In this document: positions 38,530-47,290 of the stretch, piece by piece
How positions within the stretch are numbered: the first letter of the stretch is position 1
How the letters are laid out: each line of letters begins with the position of its first letter
Assembly (NCBI RefSeq): GCF_900109355.1
Contig: NZ_FOBF01000017.1
Span: 74,174-138,173 of the forward strand
Reading direction: 5' to 3'
DNA length: 64,000 bases
From: Nonomuraea pusilla
GTDB lineage: Bacteria > Actinomycetota > Actinomycetes > Streptosporangiales > Streptosporangiaceae
Notes under the pieces: generated by a model
Told to the model about the DNA's origin: nothing
Databases searched by the model: none
What the model saw: the letters and a program-made list of their open reading frames with translations, nothing else
Translations under genes and position numbers: made by a program

Positions 38530-39324
38530 GTGCGGACGACGATCCTGATCACCTCCCCCGACGAGTTCCGCGCCCCCGGGCTCGAACTCTTCCAGTTCTC
38601 CCCGATCATCCCCGGCGGGCCGGAATGGCTCACCAAACCGGTGCTGATCGCCCTGCTCGGCGCGGCCGTCGTCATCGCCGTCTGCTGGGCCGCGTACGCC
38701 AGGCCGAAGCTCGTCCCCCGCGGCTGGCAGAACGCCGGCGAGTACGCCTACGTGTTCGTACGCGAGCAGATCGCCAGGCCCAGCCTCGGCGCCGACGCCG
38801 ACCGGTGGATGGGCTTCCTCCTCACGATCTTCCTGACCGCGCTGGTCTGGAACCTGATGGGCGTCATCCCGTTCATCCAGTTCCCGCTGGCCGCGCACGT
38901 CGCCTTCCCGATCGTGCTAGGCGGCGGCGTGTACGTCGTCAAGGTCTACCTCGGCGTCAGGCATCACGGCCTGCTCGGCTACCTCAGGGGCGTCGTGCAC
39001 CTGCCGGGCCTGCCCGGCTGGGCGTACGCGATCTACGCCCCGCTCGTGCTCGCCGAGACGTTCGTGCTGTCGCTGTTCACCCACGTCGTGCGGCTGTTCG
39101 CGAACATGTTCGCCGGGCACCTCATCGTGGCCTTCTTCAGCGCCGTCGGCTTCTGGTTCGTCTTCGAGAAGCTGACGCCGCTGGGGGCGGGCATCGGCGT
39201 CGTCGGCGTCGCGATGACGATCGTCATGACGGCGTTCGAGATGTTCATCCAGTTCCTGCAGGCGTTCCTGTTCGCCATGCTGGCGGCGATGTTCGTCGCC
39301 AGCGGGCTCCGCGGCACCCACTGA
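38530..39324 (+). CDS. atpB: Solitary ATP synthase F0 subunit a (AtpB paralogue)
   Basis: 264 residues with about six membrane helices. The essential Arg of the proton path is present in THVVRLFANMFAGHLIVAFF, the family signature, and the C-terminal helix has MTAFEMFIQFLQAFLFAMLAAMFV. It is a normal-length a-subunit, but its neighbours are a HAD hydrolase and NagZ. No atpE, atpF or F1 gene is near. It is probably a second copy, possibly an alternative a-subunit used under special conditions. GTG 38530 is chosen because AGAAGGGA (38516-38523) lies 6 bases upstream; an in-frame ATG at 38491 lacks such a site. Confidence 0.88.
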   Translation: MRTTILITSPDEFRAPGLELFQFSPIIPGGPEWLTKPVLIALLGAAVVIAVCWAAYARPKLVPRGWQNAGEYAYVFVREQIARPSLGADADRWMGFLLTIFLTALVWNLMGVIPFIQFPLAAHVAFPIVLGGGVYVVKVYLGVRHHGLLGYLRGVVHLPGLPGWAYAIYAPLVLAETFVLSLFTHVVRLFANMFAGHLIVAFFSAVGFWFVFEKLTPLGAGIGVVGVAMTIVMTAFEMFIQFLQAFLFAMLAAMFVASGLRGTH

Positions 39325-39336
39325 CAGCGGCGCGGG

Positions 39337-40692
39337 CTAGCCCGCGCGGGACACCACCCTGGCGGCCAGCCTGCGGTGCTCGGCCGAGCGCAGCACGCGG
39401 GCCGCCTCCTCCGCGGACGCCACAGGACGCCGATCGAGCAGGCCCTTGGCCTGCTTGAGCGTGAGCAGCCTGGTCACCGACTCGTCGAGCCGCTGCTGGG
39501 AGATGCGCCCCGACCTCACCGCGCCCAGCACCGACTGGTACGCCTTGCCGAAGTCGTTCGGCATGAGCAGCAGGTCGGCCCCGGCCAGCACGGCCCGCAC
39601 GGCCACCTCGCCGTCGCTGTACTTCTTGCGCACGCCCTCCATGTTGAGCGCGTCGGTCGAGATCACGCCCTTGAAGCCGAGCTTCTGGCGCAGCAGCCCG
39701 GTCAGGATGGGCTTGGACAGCGTCGCCGGGTCGCCCGACGGGTCGAGCTTGGGGAAGACGATGTGGGCGCTCATCACGGCGTCGACCCCGGCGCCGATCG
39801 CGGCCCTGAACGGCGGCGCGTCGAGCCGCTCCCACTGCGCCTTCGTGTGCTTGATCACCGGCAGCCCGCTGTGGCTGTCGATGCGGGTGTCGCCGTGGCC
39901 GGGGAAGTGCTTGGCCGTGGCCGCCACCTTGGCGTCGGCGAACCCCTTCACCGCCGCCCCCACCATCTTCGACACCAGGGCGGGGTCGTCGCCGTACGCG
40001 CGCTTGCCGATGACCGGGTTGCGCGGGTCGATGTTCACGTCGGCGACCGGGGCGAAGTCGAGGTTCACCCCGAGCGCCCGCAGCTCCTCGCCGGTGGCCC
40101 GCGCCACGGCCCGCGCCAGCGCCGGGTCATTCGTCGCGCCGATCTGCGAAGCGCCGGGGAACGCCGTCATGACGGCCGACATCCGCGACACCAGGCCGTT
40201 CTCCTGGTCGGTGCCGACGAGCAGCGGCACGTCGCCGGCCGCCCGCTGCAGGCCGTTCGTGAGCCCGACCACCTGGGCCGCGCTCTTGATGTTCTGCGGG
40301 AACAGGATCACGCCGCCCAGGTGGTACTTCGCCACGACCTTGGCCGGGGTCTGTGCGCCGTACCTGGCCTGGTTCTCGCCGGACACGGTGTCGGCCGACG
40401 TGCCGTACAGGACGGGCATGAACAGCTGCCCGACCTTCTCCTCCAGGCTCATCCCGGCCAGCGCCGCGCGGACCGGGTCCTTGGGGCTCTGCCGCGAGCT
40501 CTGCGCGGGCGTCGGGGCGGCCTGCGAGGCCGGGCCGCTCGCCGCCGCGCCCGCCCCCGTGGGCGTGCCCGTGGTCGCGCCCGTGGCGGCCGGGGGCGCG
40601 CCCCCGGTCTGCGACGCGCCCGCGGTGGCGCCGCCACCGCAGGCGGTCAGGGCGATCGCGAGGCAGCCTGCCGTACCGATCCGTCGAAGCAT
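39337..40692 (-). CDS. nagZ: Glycoside hydrolase family 3 lipoprotein, probable beta-N-acetylhexosaminidase (NagZ-like)
   Basis: 451 residues. Lipobox LTAC (Cys18), then a Gly/Ala/Thr/Pro linker to about residue 75 and a GH3 barrel. The NagZ hallmark KHFPGHGDTRIDSH carries the His that acts as general acid/base, and the nucleophile region is GVISTDALNMEGV. It should release N-acetylglucosamine from wall fragments outside the membrane. It lies next to the GlcNAc-type PTS genes, which could take up the product. ATG 40692 is used; ATG 40710 would add six residues. It is convergent with the atpB-like gene. Confidence 0.92.
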   Translation of the reverse strand: MLRRIGTAGCLAIALTACGGGATAGASQTGGAPPAATGATTGTPTGAGAAASGPASQAAPTPAQSSRQSPKDPVRAALAGMSLEEKVGQLFMPVLYGTSADTVSGENQARYGAQTPAKVVAKYHLGGVILFPQNIKSAAQVVGLTNGLQRAAGDVPLLVGTDQENGLVSRMSAVMTAFPGASQIGATNDPALARAVARATGEELRALGVNLDFAPVADVNIDPRNPVIGKRAYGDDPALVSKMVGAAVKGFADAKVAATAKHFPGHGDTRIDSHSGLPVIKHTKAQWERLDAPPFRAAIGAGVDAVMSAHIVFPKLDPSGDPATLSKPILTGLLRQKLGFKGVISTDALNMEGVRKKYSDGEVAVRAVLAGADLLLMPNDFGKAYQSVLGAVRSGRISQQRLDESVTRLLTLKQAKGLLDRRPVASAEEAARVLRSAEHRRLAARVVSRAG

Positions 40693-40765
40693 GCCTACCA
40701 CCGTATCCATGCCCGGACCCCCCGGAGCCGCGCCGACGGCGAAATCCACCTCCCTCAGGGGCCCG

Positions 40766-42415
40766 TCACAGCCCCAGCCGGGCCAGTCCTGGCAGGTCGG
40801 CGCGCGCGGCGGCGCGCGCCTGCTCCGCCGTCGCCTGCGTGAGCGCGGCCTGCGCCGCCTGCTCGCACTGCTCCAGCGTGTGCGCGGCCAGCGCGGCCCG
40901 AACGGCGGGCAGCGCCGCGCTGCCCATCGACAGCGACGTCGCCCCGAGCCCGACGAGCACGCAGGCCAGCGCCGGATCGGCCGCCGCCTCCCCGCACACG
41001 CCGCACGGCTTGCCCGCGACCGCCGCGGCCGCCGTCGTCATGGAGACCAGGTCGAGCAGCGCGGGCTGCCACGGGTCGAGCAGGCCCGACACCGCGCCGA
41101 GTTCGCGGTCGGCCGCGAACGCGTACTGGGCCAGGTCGTTGGTGCCGATGGACACGAAGTCGACAGCGGCGACCACGGTCTCGGCGCGCAGCGCAGCCGA
41201 CGGGATCTCGACCATCACCCCCGCCTGCGGCAGGCCGGCGGTCCTGCAGGCCGCCGCGAACCAGGCGGCCTCCTCGGCGGTGGCCACCATGGGCGCCATG
41301 ACCTGCAGGTCGGTCGTCACGACCGCGCCGAGCGCGGCGAGCTGCTCCTCCATCACGCCGGGGAAGTCGCGGTACGCGCGCAGCCCGCGCCGTCCCAGCG
41401 CCGGGTTCGGCTCGCGGCCGGGCGCCGGCAGGAACGCCAGCGGCTTGTCCGCGCCCGCGTCCAGCGTCCGCACGACGACCGGGCGCCCAGGGAACGCGTC
41501 CAGCACCGCCCGGTAGGCGGGCTCCTGCTCCTCCCTGGACGGCGGGTGCTCCCTGCCCAGGTAGAGGAACTCCGTCCGGTACAGCCCGACGCCCTCGGCG
41601 CCCATGGCGAGCGCGCGCTCCACCTCGTCGGGGCCTCCGATGTTGGCGAGCAGCGGCACCGGGTGGCCGTCACGGGTCCTGCCGGGGCCGTGCGGCGTCC
41701 CGTACGCGACGCCCGCCGTGACCGGCGCGGCGCCCTCGGACTCCATCCGCACCTCGCCCGACGTGCCGTCCACGACGACACGCAGGCCGGGCGTGAGGCC
41801 GGTCGCCCCGCGGCAGGCCACCACGGCGGGCACGCCCAGCGCCCTGGCCAGGATCGCGGTGTGGCTGGTCGGGCCGCCCTCCTCGGTGACGAACGCCGCG
41901 ACGTGCCGCTTGGACAGCACGGCCGTGTCGGCGGGCGCGAGGTCGGTGGCGACCACCACGTACGGCTCGTCGGGGACGCGCGGCACGCCGGGCATCTGCT
42001 GGCCCGTGAGGATGGCGATCACGCGGTCGCGGATGTCGTTGAGGTCGGCGGCCCGCTCGCCGAGGTAGCCGCCCGCGCCGCTCAGCACGTCCCGATATTT
42101 CGTGAAAGCTTCGAAGGCGGCCCTGGGGGCGGCCAGGCCCCTGTCGATCAGGGTCTTGACCCGGACGACCAGCCCGGGGTCCTCGGCCATCAGCGCCTGG
42201 GCCTTGAGAATCGACTCGGCCTCGCCGCCCGCCTGGTGGCCGCGGGCCTCCAGCTCGCCCGCGACCTGCGTGAGCGCGGCCAGTGCGCGCTCCTTCTCCC
42301 GTTCCGCATCACCGGTGTAGGTGGCGCCCGCGGGGGGTTCGGGCACGGAGACGGACATCACGTAGACGGGGCCCTGCCCGATGCCAGGGCTGACCCCCAC
42401 CCCCCGCAACCTCAT
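40766..42415 (-). CDS. ptsI: PTS enzyme I (phosphoenolpyruvate-protein phosphotransferase)
   Basis: 549 residues. The phosphorylated His185 is in EGGPTSHTAILAR. The PEP-binding barrel has GVGLYRTEFLYLGRE, VVVRTLDAGADKPL, NPALGRRGLR and SIGTNDLAQYAFAADR, with Cys in KPCGVCGEAA. It takes phosphate from PEP and passes it to HPr. Its ATG overlaps the ptsH stop (42412-42415). Length and motifs are standard. Confidence 0.96.
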   Translation of the reverse strand: MRLRGVGVSPGIGQGPVYVMSVSVPEPPAGATYTGDAEREKERALAALTQVAGELEARGHQAGGEAESILKAQALMAEDPGLVVRVKTLIDRGLAAPRAAFEAFTKYRDVLSGAGGYLGERAADLNDIRDRVIAILTGQQMPGVPRVPDEPYVVVATDLAPADTAVLSKRHVAAFVTEEGGPTSHTAILARALGVPAVVACRGATGLTPGLRVVVDGTSGEVRMESEGAAPVTAGVAYGTPHGPGRTRDGHPVPLLANIGGPDEVERALAMGAEGVGLYRTEFLYLGREHPPSREEQEPAYRAVLDAFPGRPVVVRTLDAGADKPLAFLPAPGREPNPALGRRGLRAYRDFPGVMEEQLAALGAVVTTDLQVMAPMVATAEEAAWFAAACRTAGLPQAGVMVEIPSAALRAETVVAAVDFVSIGTNDLAQYAFAADRELGAVSGLLDPWQPALLDLVSMTTAAAAVAGKPCGVCGEAAADPALACVLVGLGATSLSMGSAALPAVRAALAAHTLEQCEQAAQAALTQATAEQARAAARADLPGLARLGL

Positions 42416-42672
42416 GGCGTTCCGGCGATGGTCGCCAGCTCGTCGAGGATCTCTTCCGAGCCCTCGCCATCGGCACTGATCACGATCGTCTCACCCTGCC
42501 GGACGTCGAGCGCCAGGATCGCGAGAATGCTCTTCCCGTTGACCGGCGAGCCACCGTGCACCTTGCCCACGGAGATGTCCATCGGGGCCTGCATCGCCCG
42601 TTTCACGAACGTCGCCGCCGGGCGGGCGTGCAGCCCCACCTCCGCGGCCACGGTGACCTTCCGCTCACCCAT
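42412..42672 (-). CDS. ptsH: PTS phosphocarrier protein HPr
   Basis: 86 residues. The catalytic His15 is in VGLHARPAATFV and the regulatory-type Ser48 in VNGKSILAILAL. It relays phosphate from EI to EIIA. The stop overlaps ptsI. AGGAGG-type sequence precedes the ATG (minus strand GGAAGGAGGAGCTC), a strong ribosome binding site. A 16-bp DasR-like palindrome lies 17 bases upstream. Confidence 0.96.
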   Translation of the reverse strand: MGERKVTVAAEVGLHARPAATFVKRAMQAPMDISVGKVHGGSPVNGKSILAILALDVRQGETIVISADGEGSEEILDELATIAGTP

Positions 42673-42688
42673 GAGCTCCTCCTTCCAC

Positions 42689-42704
42689 GCCGGTCCAGAC
42701 CGGC
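42689..42704. promoter_or_regulatory. Candidate DasR-responsive element upstream of ptsH
   Basis: GCCGGTC-CA-GACCGGC, a 16-bp palindrome matching 11 of 16 positions of the dre consensus (ACTGGTCTAGACCAGT, from memory). It lies just before the ptsH ribosome binding site, where repressor binding would block transcription. Confidence 0.55.
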
Positions 42705-42754
42705 GGTCCTACCCGAAACAAGGCCTGCTTATTGTGCCGTCCCCCGCAGGGAGA

Positions 42755-43201
42755 CTATTCCCAGCGAAACAGCTCGTCCCCGGCCCGTACGGCGCCCTCG
42801 GCGACGGCCGTCACCACGCCCGGCGCCGCGTCGAGCGCCACCACCGCGCACAGCGGCGAGCGCCCGCCCGCCTCGACGAGGGCGGAGTCCCACGCCACCA
42901 CCGGCCGGCCCGCCGCGACCCTCTCGCCCTCCGCCGCGAGCAGCCGGAAGCCCCTGCCCTTGAGCTGCACCGTGTCGACGCCGAGGTGCACGAGGACGCC
43001 TTTGCCGTCCTCGCCCACGATCACGTACGCGTGCGGGTGCAGCTTCACGATCGTCCCCGCGATGGGGGCCACGGCCACGCCGGGCCCCCGCAGGGGGTCG
43101 ATCGCCGTCCCCGGGCCCACCATGCCGGCGGAGAACACCGGGTCGGGCACGGCGGACAGCCCCACGGCGTCCCCCTCGACCGGGGCGAGGACAGTCGTCA
43201 T
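42755..43201 (-). CDS. crr: PTS EIIA component, glucose/GlcNAc type
   Basis: 148 residues, EIIA-Glc fold. The phosphorylated His72 is in GVLVHLGVDTVQLKG, with the second conserved His in LHPHAYVIV. Also typical are PVFSAGMVGPG and GTIVKLHPH. It receives phosphate from HPr and passes it to EIIB. ATG 43201 is used; an ATG at 43225 inside the upstream gene would add eight residues. It follows the EIIB gene by 10 bases. Confidence 0.92.
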   Translation of the reverse strand: MTTVLAPVEGDAVGLSAVPDPVFSAGMVGPGTAIDPLRGPGVAVAPIAGTIVKLHPHAYVIVGEDGKGVLVHLGVDTVQLKGRGFRLLAAEGERVAAGRPVVAWDSALVEAGGRSPLCAVVALDAAPGVVTAVAEGAVRAGDELFRWE

Positions 43202-43211
43202 GGCTCCGGCC

Positions 43212-43448
43212 CTAGCCGATGACATCCTCGATGTCGCTGGCGATGGTGTCGGCCTCCGGGCCGACGACGACCTGCACCACGTTGCCCGCGGCCATCACGC
43301 CGTGCGCGCCCGCCGCGCGCAGCGCCGCCTGGTCCACCTTGGACGCGTCGCGCACCTCGGTGCGCAGCCTCGTGATGCAAGGCTCGATCTCGATGATGTT
43401 GCAGGGCCCGCCGAGTGCCGCGATCAGCCCGTTCACGTCCGCCGCCAT
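43212..43448 (-). CDS. PTS EIIB component, glucose/GlcNAc family
   Basis: 78 residues, a free-standing EIIB domain. Phospho-Cys24 sits in IEPCITRLRTEV, the invariant signature. It hands phosphate to sugar bound in EIIC, here encoded separately at 45427. Other members have B and C fused, so the split of A, B and C into three genes on two strands is notable but known in actinobacteria. Confidence 0.93.
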   Translation of the reverse strand: MAADVNGLIAALGGPCNIIEIEPCITRLRTEVRDASKVDQAALRAAGAHGVMAAGNVVQVVVGPEADTIASDIEDVIG

Positions 43449-43499
43449 CTGGTCCTCCCTCGTCCGCGCCGCGCGATCAGGCTAGACGACACCGTGCGA

Positions 43500-44534
43500 T
43501 CAGTCCGTCTGCGTGACCTTGTTCAGGCCACGCGGGGAGTCGGGGTCGATGCCGAGCCTGCGGGCCAGCGCCTCGGTGAGGAGCTGGCCGGGCACGATCA
43601 GGCCCATCGGGGCGACCCACTCGGGCAGGTCGGGGCCGTTCAGCGCGGCCGTGCCGGCCTGGGCGAGCGCGGTGCCGCCGCCGATCGTGTACGCCGCCGC
43701 CCCCGCGGCCACGACGCGCTCGGCCAGCGCGACCGTACCGGACAGGGTGGGGCTGTTCTCCGCGGCGACGAGCAGCGCCGGCGTGTCGGCGTCGACGACG
43801 GCGATCGGCCCGTGCAGCAGGTCGGCGTACGACAGGCCCATGGCGTGCAGGTAGCACGCCTCCTTGAGCTTGAGCGCGGTCTCCAGGGCCGTGGAGAAGG
43901 CCAGGCCGCGTCCGGAGACGACGACGCCGGGCTTGTCGAGCAGGCCCTCGACCACCGCGTCGAGGTCGCCGGGCTCGGCGATCAGCTTCTCCACCGCGTC
44001 GGGGACCCGCCGCAGGTCGTCCTGGTCCACGTCGGCGCCGAGGCCGAGCGCGAGCACGGCCAGCGCCGCGAGCTGCGTCGTGTACGTCTTGGTGGCGGGC
44101 ACGGCCTTCTCCTCGCCCGCCAGCGTGCACAGCGCGACGTCGGCCGCCTGGGCGAGGGGGCTGTCGGGGCCGCCGTTGGTGATGCCGACGGTCCTGGCGC
44201 CGCAGTCCTTGGCCCAGGCCAGGGTCTCCACGATCTCCTCGGTGCGTCCCGACTGGGAGATGGCGACCGCGAGCACGCCGTCGAGGTCGAGCCTGCGCCT
44301 GTAGGTCGTCGCGATGGACGGGGCCGCCAGCGCGGAGAGCCGTCCGGCGTGCGACTCGACGAGGTAGCGGCCGTAGACTGCTGCGTTGTCGGAGGTGCCA
44401 CGCGCGATGAACAGCAGCTGACGGCTCTGCTCCCCCACCGCCTTCACCTCGCCGATCCTGGGGAGAAGGGAGTCCAGCGTGGCCCGCAGCGCGGCCGGCT
44501 GCTCGGCGATCTCGCTGCGCATCTTGGTGGTCAT
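43500..44534 (-). CDS. SIS-domain amino-sugar isomerase/deaminase (NagB-II or GlmS-like without glutaminase domain)
   Basis: 344 residues with two SIS domains (about 30-170 and 200-330). Motifs: FIARGTSDNAAVYGRYLVE, AISQSGRTEEIVE, then VVSGRGLAFSTALETALKLKE and EELLHGP-like YADLLHGPIAV, with the C-terminal RGLNKVTQTD. This is the isomerase half of GlmS without the N-terminal glutamine amidotransferase. Such proteins act as glucosamine-6-phosphate deaminases or related ketose-phosphate isomerases. It lies with the PTS genes, fitting amino-sugar catabolism. ATG 44534 is supported by GAGGG 11 bases upstream. Confidence 0.87.
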   Translation of the reverse strand: MTTKMRSEIAEQPAALRATLDSLLPRIGEVKAVGEQSRQLLFIARGTSDNAAVYGRYLVESHAGRLSALAAPSIATTYRRRLDLDGVLAVAISQSGRTEEIVETLAWAKDCGARTVGITNGGPDSPLAQAADVALCTLAGEEKAVPATKTYTTQLAALAVLALGLGADVDQDDLRRVPDAVEKLIAEPGDLDAVVEGLLDKPGVVVSGRGLAFSTALETALKLKEACYLHAMGLSYADLLHGPIAVVDADTPALLVAAENSPTLSGTVALAERVVAAGAAAYTIGGGTALAQAGTAALNGPDLPEWVAPMGLIVPGQLLTEALARRLGIDPDSPRGLNKVTQTD

Positions 44535-44590
44535 CTCGGGCTCATCCCTCAAATCAGTACGCTTCAGACTTGACCGTAATTCGCGACGTG

Positions 44591-44612
44591 TGGTCTAGTC
44601 CGGACTAGACCA
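44591..44612. promoter_or_regulatory. Perfect palindrome, likely DasR-type operator
   Basis: Arms TGGTCTAGTCC (44591-44601) and GGACTAGACCA (44602-44612) form a perfect 22-bp inverted repeat. The sequence holds two overlapping matches to the dre core TGGTCTAGACCA. It lies between the divergent SIS gene and GntR gene, so one regulator could control both. Confidence 0.8.
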
Positions 44613-44658
44613 GTACGAACCATAGCCCATTGCCCAGGTCAGATCGAGGGGAGGATCC

Positions 44659-45399
44659 GTGGCGCACATCGATCCCGACAGCCCGGTGCCCAAGTACTTC
44701 CAGCTCCGCGAGATCCTGCTGGACCTCATCGACAGCAACGAGCTCAGCATCGGCGCGGCCATCCCGTCCGAGCGCGAGCTGTGCCAGCGGTTCGGCCTGT
44801 CCCGCATGACCGTGCGGCAGGCCGTCGACCACCTCGTATCCGAAGGCCGCCTGCACCGCGTCCCCGGCAAGGGCACGTTCGTCGCCCGCCCCAAGATCGA
44901 GCTGGCGCTCCAGCTCACCTCCTTCACCGACGACATGCGCGCCAGGGGCATGGTGCCCGGCTCGCGCGACCTCGACAGGCGCATCGTGCGCGCCAGCGCC
45001 CACCTCGCCAAGGAGCTGGGCATCCAGCCGGGCGAGGAGGTCCACTTCATCGAGCGCCTGCGCACCGCCGACGGCGAGCCCCTGTCCATCGAACGGGCGC
45101 ACATCCCGGTCAAGCTCGCCCCCGACCTCGCCGACTTCGAGCTCACCGACCGGTCGCTGTACGAGCTCCTGGAGACCCGCTACGGCCTCGTCATGGACGC
45201 CGGCGAGCTGACCATCGACGGCGGCATCGCCGACCCCAGCGACGCCGACCTGCTCAAGCTGCCGCGCGGCGGCGCCGTGCTGCTCCTCCAGCGCAGGTCC
45301 TTCTCCGGCGGCGCCTGCGCCGAGCTCGGCGTGTCCACCTACCGCGCCGACCGCTACCAGCTGCGCACCATCCTGGAAATGCCCGTCAGAAGGGGCTGA
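44659..45399 (+). CDS. GntR-family regulator with UTRA domain (DasR-like)
   Basis: 246 residues. The winged helix (about 8-75) has PVPKYFQLREILLDLI, PSERELCQRFGLSRMTVRQAVDHLVSEGRLHRVPGKGTFV. The UTRA effector domain (about 90-240) ends YQLRTILEMPVR. DasR proteins bind glucosamine-6-phosphate through UTRA and repress PTS and chitin genes. The adjacent dre-like palindrome and the PTS genes make this assignment likely. It starts with GTG and GGGGAGGA precedes it. EIIC follows after 27 bases. Confidence 0.92.
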   Translation: MAHIDPDSPVPKYFQLREILLDLIDSNELSIGAAIPSERELCQRFGLSRMTVRQAVDHLVSEGRLHRVPGKGTFVARPKIELALQLTSFTDDMRARGMVPGSRDLDRRIVRASAHLAKELGIQPGEEVHFIERLRTADGEPLSIERAHIPVKLAPDLADFELTDRSLYELLETRYGLVMDAGELTIDGGIADPSDADLLKLPRGGAVLLLQRRSFSGGACAELGVSTYRADRYQLRTILEMPVRRG

Positions 45400-45426
45400 C
45401 TCCCGCACCCCCCGGAGGAGTGCCCG

Positions 45427-46743
45427 GTGAACGACACCACCGCCGCCGCCCGGCCCTCGCCGTTCGCGCGCCTGATGACCGTCCTCCAGCGGCTCGGCCG
45501 CTCGCTCATGCTGCCCATCGCCGCGCTGCCCGCCGCCGCGCTGCTGGTGCGCTTCGGCCAGCCCGACATGCTGGGCTCCAACGGGGCCGAACCGGGCGGC
45601 CTGGCCGACGTCGCGGGCCTCCACTGGATGAACCAGGTCGCCGAGGTGCTCGCCGCGGCCGGGAGCGCCCTGCTGGAGAACCTGCCGCTGCTGTTCGCCG
45701 TCGGCGTCGCCATCGGCTTCGCCCGCAAGTCCGACGGCTCCACGGCGCTCGCCGCCGTCGTCGGCTACCTGGTCTTCGACCGGGTCACCAAGGTCATGTT
45801 CTTCGGCTCCTCCATCAGGGACACCGTCGTCATCAGGCAGGTCGACGGCCAGGGCGTCAAGGAGATCATCGACTACGGCATGCAGAACCCCACCAAGGTG
45901 CTCGGCGGCATCATGATGGGGCTCGTCACCGCCCTGCTGTGGCAGCGCTTCCACCGGATCAAGCTGCCGTCCTGGCTGGCGTTCTTCGGCGGGCGCAGGT
46001 TCGTGCCCATCATCACCTCCATCGCCGCGCTCGTCATCGGCGTGGTCATCGGCTGGCTGTGGCCCATACTCGGCGAGTGGATCAGGCACGCCGGCGAGGC
46101 CCTGGCCACCAGCGGCCCCATCGGCACAGGCCTCTACGGCCTGATCAACCGCCTGCTGATCCCGTTCGGCCTGCACCACTTCGTCAACTCGATCGTCTGG
46201 TACGTCGTCCCGCAGTGCGACGTCGGCGGACGCGTGCTCGGCGGCGACTGGAACTGCTACTTCGGCGGCGCCGCGCACTCCGGCCAGTTCATGGCCGGAT
46301 TCTTCCCGATCATGATGTTCGCCCTGCCCGCCGCCGCGCTCGCCATGTGGCGCGCCGCGCCGCCCCACCGGCGCGCCGCCGTCGGCGGCATCATGCTCTC
46401 CGCCGGGCTGGCCTCGTTCGTCACCGGCATCACCGAGCCGATCGAGTTCGCGTTCATCTTCGTGGCGCCCGTGCTGCTGGTGGCGCACGCCCTGCTGACC
46501 GGGCTCGCGATGGCGCTGACCACGCTCATCGGCGGCCAGCTCGGCTTCGGCTTCTCCGCCGGCCTGCTCGACATGCTCCTGAACGCGAGCAAGGCCAACA
46601 CCGAGAACCTGCCCGGCATCCTCCTGCTCGGCGTGGTGTACGGCGCCGTCTACTACGCGGTGTTCACGTTCCTGATCCGCAGGCTGAACATCATGACCCC
46701 CGGACGCGAACCCGAACCCGACGTCGATTCCGGCGAGACCTGA
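45427..46743 (+). CDS. PTS EIIC permease, GlcNAc/glucose family (NagE2-like)
   Basis: 438 residues, about ten membrane helices. Family motifs: SLMLPIAALPAAALLVRFGQ near the start, NLPLLFAVGVAIGFA, LGGIMMGLVTALLW, GLHHFVNSIVWY and the signature GITEPIEFAFIFVAP. There is no fused B or A domain. Together with the EIIB and EIIA genes it forms a complete transporter, probably for N-acetylglucosamine. GTG 45427 is preceded by CCGGAGGAG. It is on the same strand as the GntR gene. Confidence 0.93.
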   Translation: MNDTTAAARPSPFARLMTVLQRLGRSLMLPIAALPAAALLVRFGQPDMLGSNGAEPGGLADVAGLHWMNQVAEVLAAAGSALLENLPLLFAVGVAIGFARKSDGSTALAAVVGYLVFDRVTKVMFFGSSIRDTVVIRQVDGQGVKEIIDYGMQNPTKVLGGIMMGLVTALLWQRFHRIKLPSWLAFFGGRRFVPIITSIAALVIGVVIGWLWPILGEWIRHAGEALATSGPIGTGLYGLINRLLIPFGLHHFVNSIVWYVVPQCDVGGRVLGGDWNCYFGGAAHSGQFMAGFFPIMMFALPAAALAMWRAAPPHRRAAVGGIMLSAGLASFVTGITEPIEFAFIFVAPVLLVAHALLTGLAMALTTLIGGQLGFGFSAGLLDMLLNASKANTENLPGILLLGVVYGAVYYAVFTFLIRRLNIMTPGREPEPDVDSGET

Positions 46744-46932
46744 CCACCCCTAACGCCGCACCGGTACGGACCGGAACCCCGGCGCGGCACTCCAGCTCGC
46801 CGGAACCTTCCTCACGCACCGGGACGATCAGGGGCAGCGAATCGGGGAAGTTGGCGGCCCATGTACATCGCGGGCGGGCCGAAAACTCCTTATAACGATT
46901 CCTTCTCCCTCCGAGAGTGCACGGAGAGCGAC

Positions 46933-47280
46933 ATGTCTACCCCCTTGGCCCTGGTGTGGGGGCCCGCCGGCTCCCGCCCCGACGAGCGCGCCCTGCGCCA
47001 CCTCGGACAGGCCCTCGCGGAGGTGCTGGCCGGACGCCGCCCGCCCGAGACCGTGGCCGACCGCCTCACCGAACGCGCCTACCAGGAACTCGTCCGCGCC
47101 GGCCGCATGCTCGACGCCCGCCGCCCGCCCTTCGCCGGCCGCCCCCACGTCACCGAACCCCACGACGGCGCCATCGAGATGTGCCTGCTCGTCCACTGCG
47201 GCGACCGCGGCCACGTCCTCGCCCTCCGCCTCGAACGCCGCGGCGTCCAGTGGCTCTGCACCGACGTCGAGACCGCCTGA
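46933..47280 (+). CDS. Rv3235-like small protein next to secA
   Basis: 115 residues, soluble. Features: LRHLGQALAEVLAGRRPPETVADRLTERAYQELVRAG, and the end GHVLALRLERRGVQWLCTDVE. It resembles actinobacterial Rv3235-family proteins, which lie beside secA in related genomes, as here. The function is unknown. ATG 46933 is preceded by GGAGAG. It is convergent with secA, and a terminator lies between them. Confidence 0.82.
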   Translation: MSTPLALVWGPAGSRPDERALRHLGQALAEVLAGRRPPETVADRLTERAYQELVRAGRMLDARRPPFAGRPHVTEPHDGAIEMCLLVHCGDRGHVLALRLERRGVQWLCTDVETA

Positions 47281-47290
47281 CCCGCCCCCG

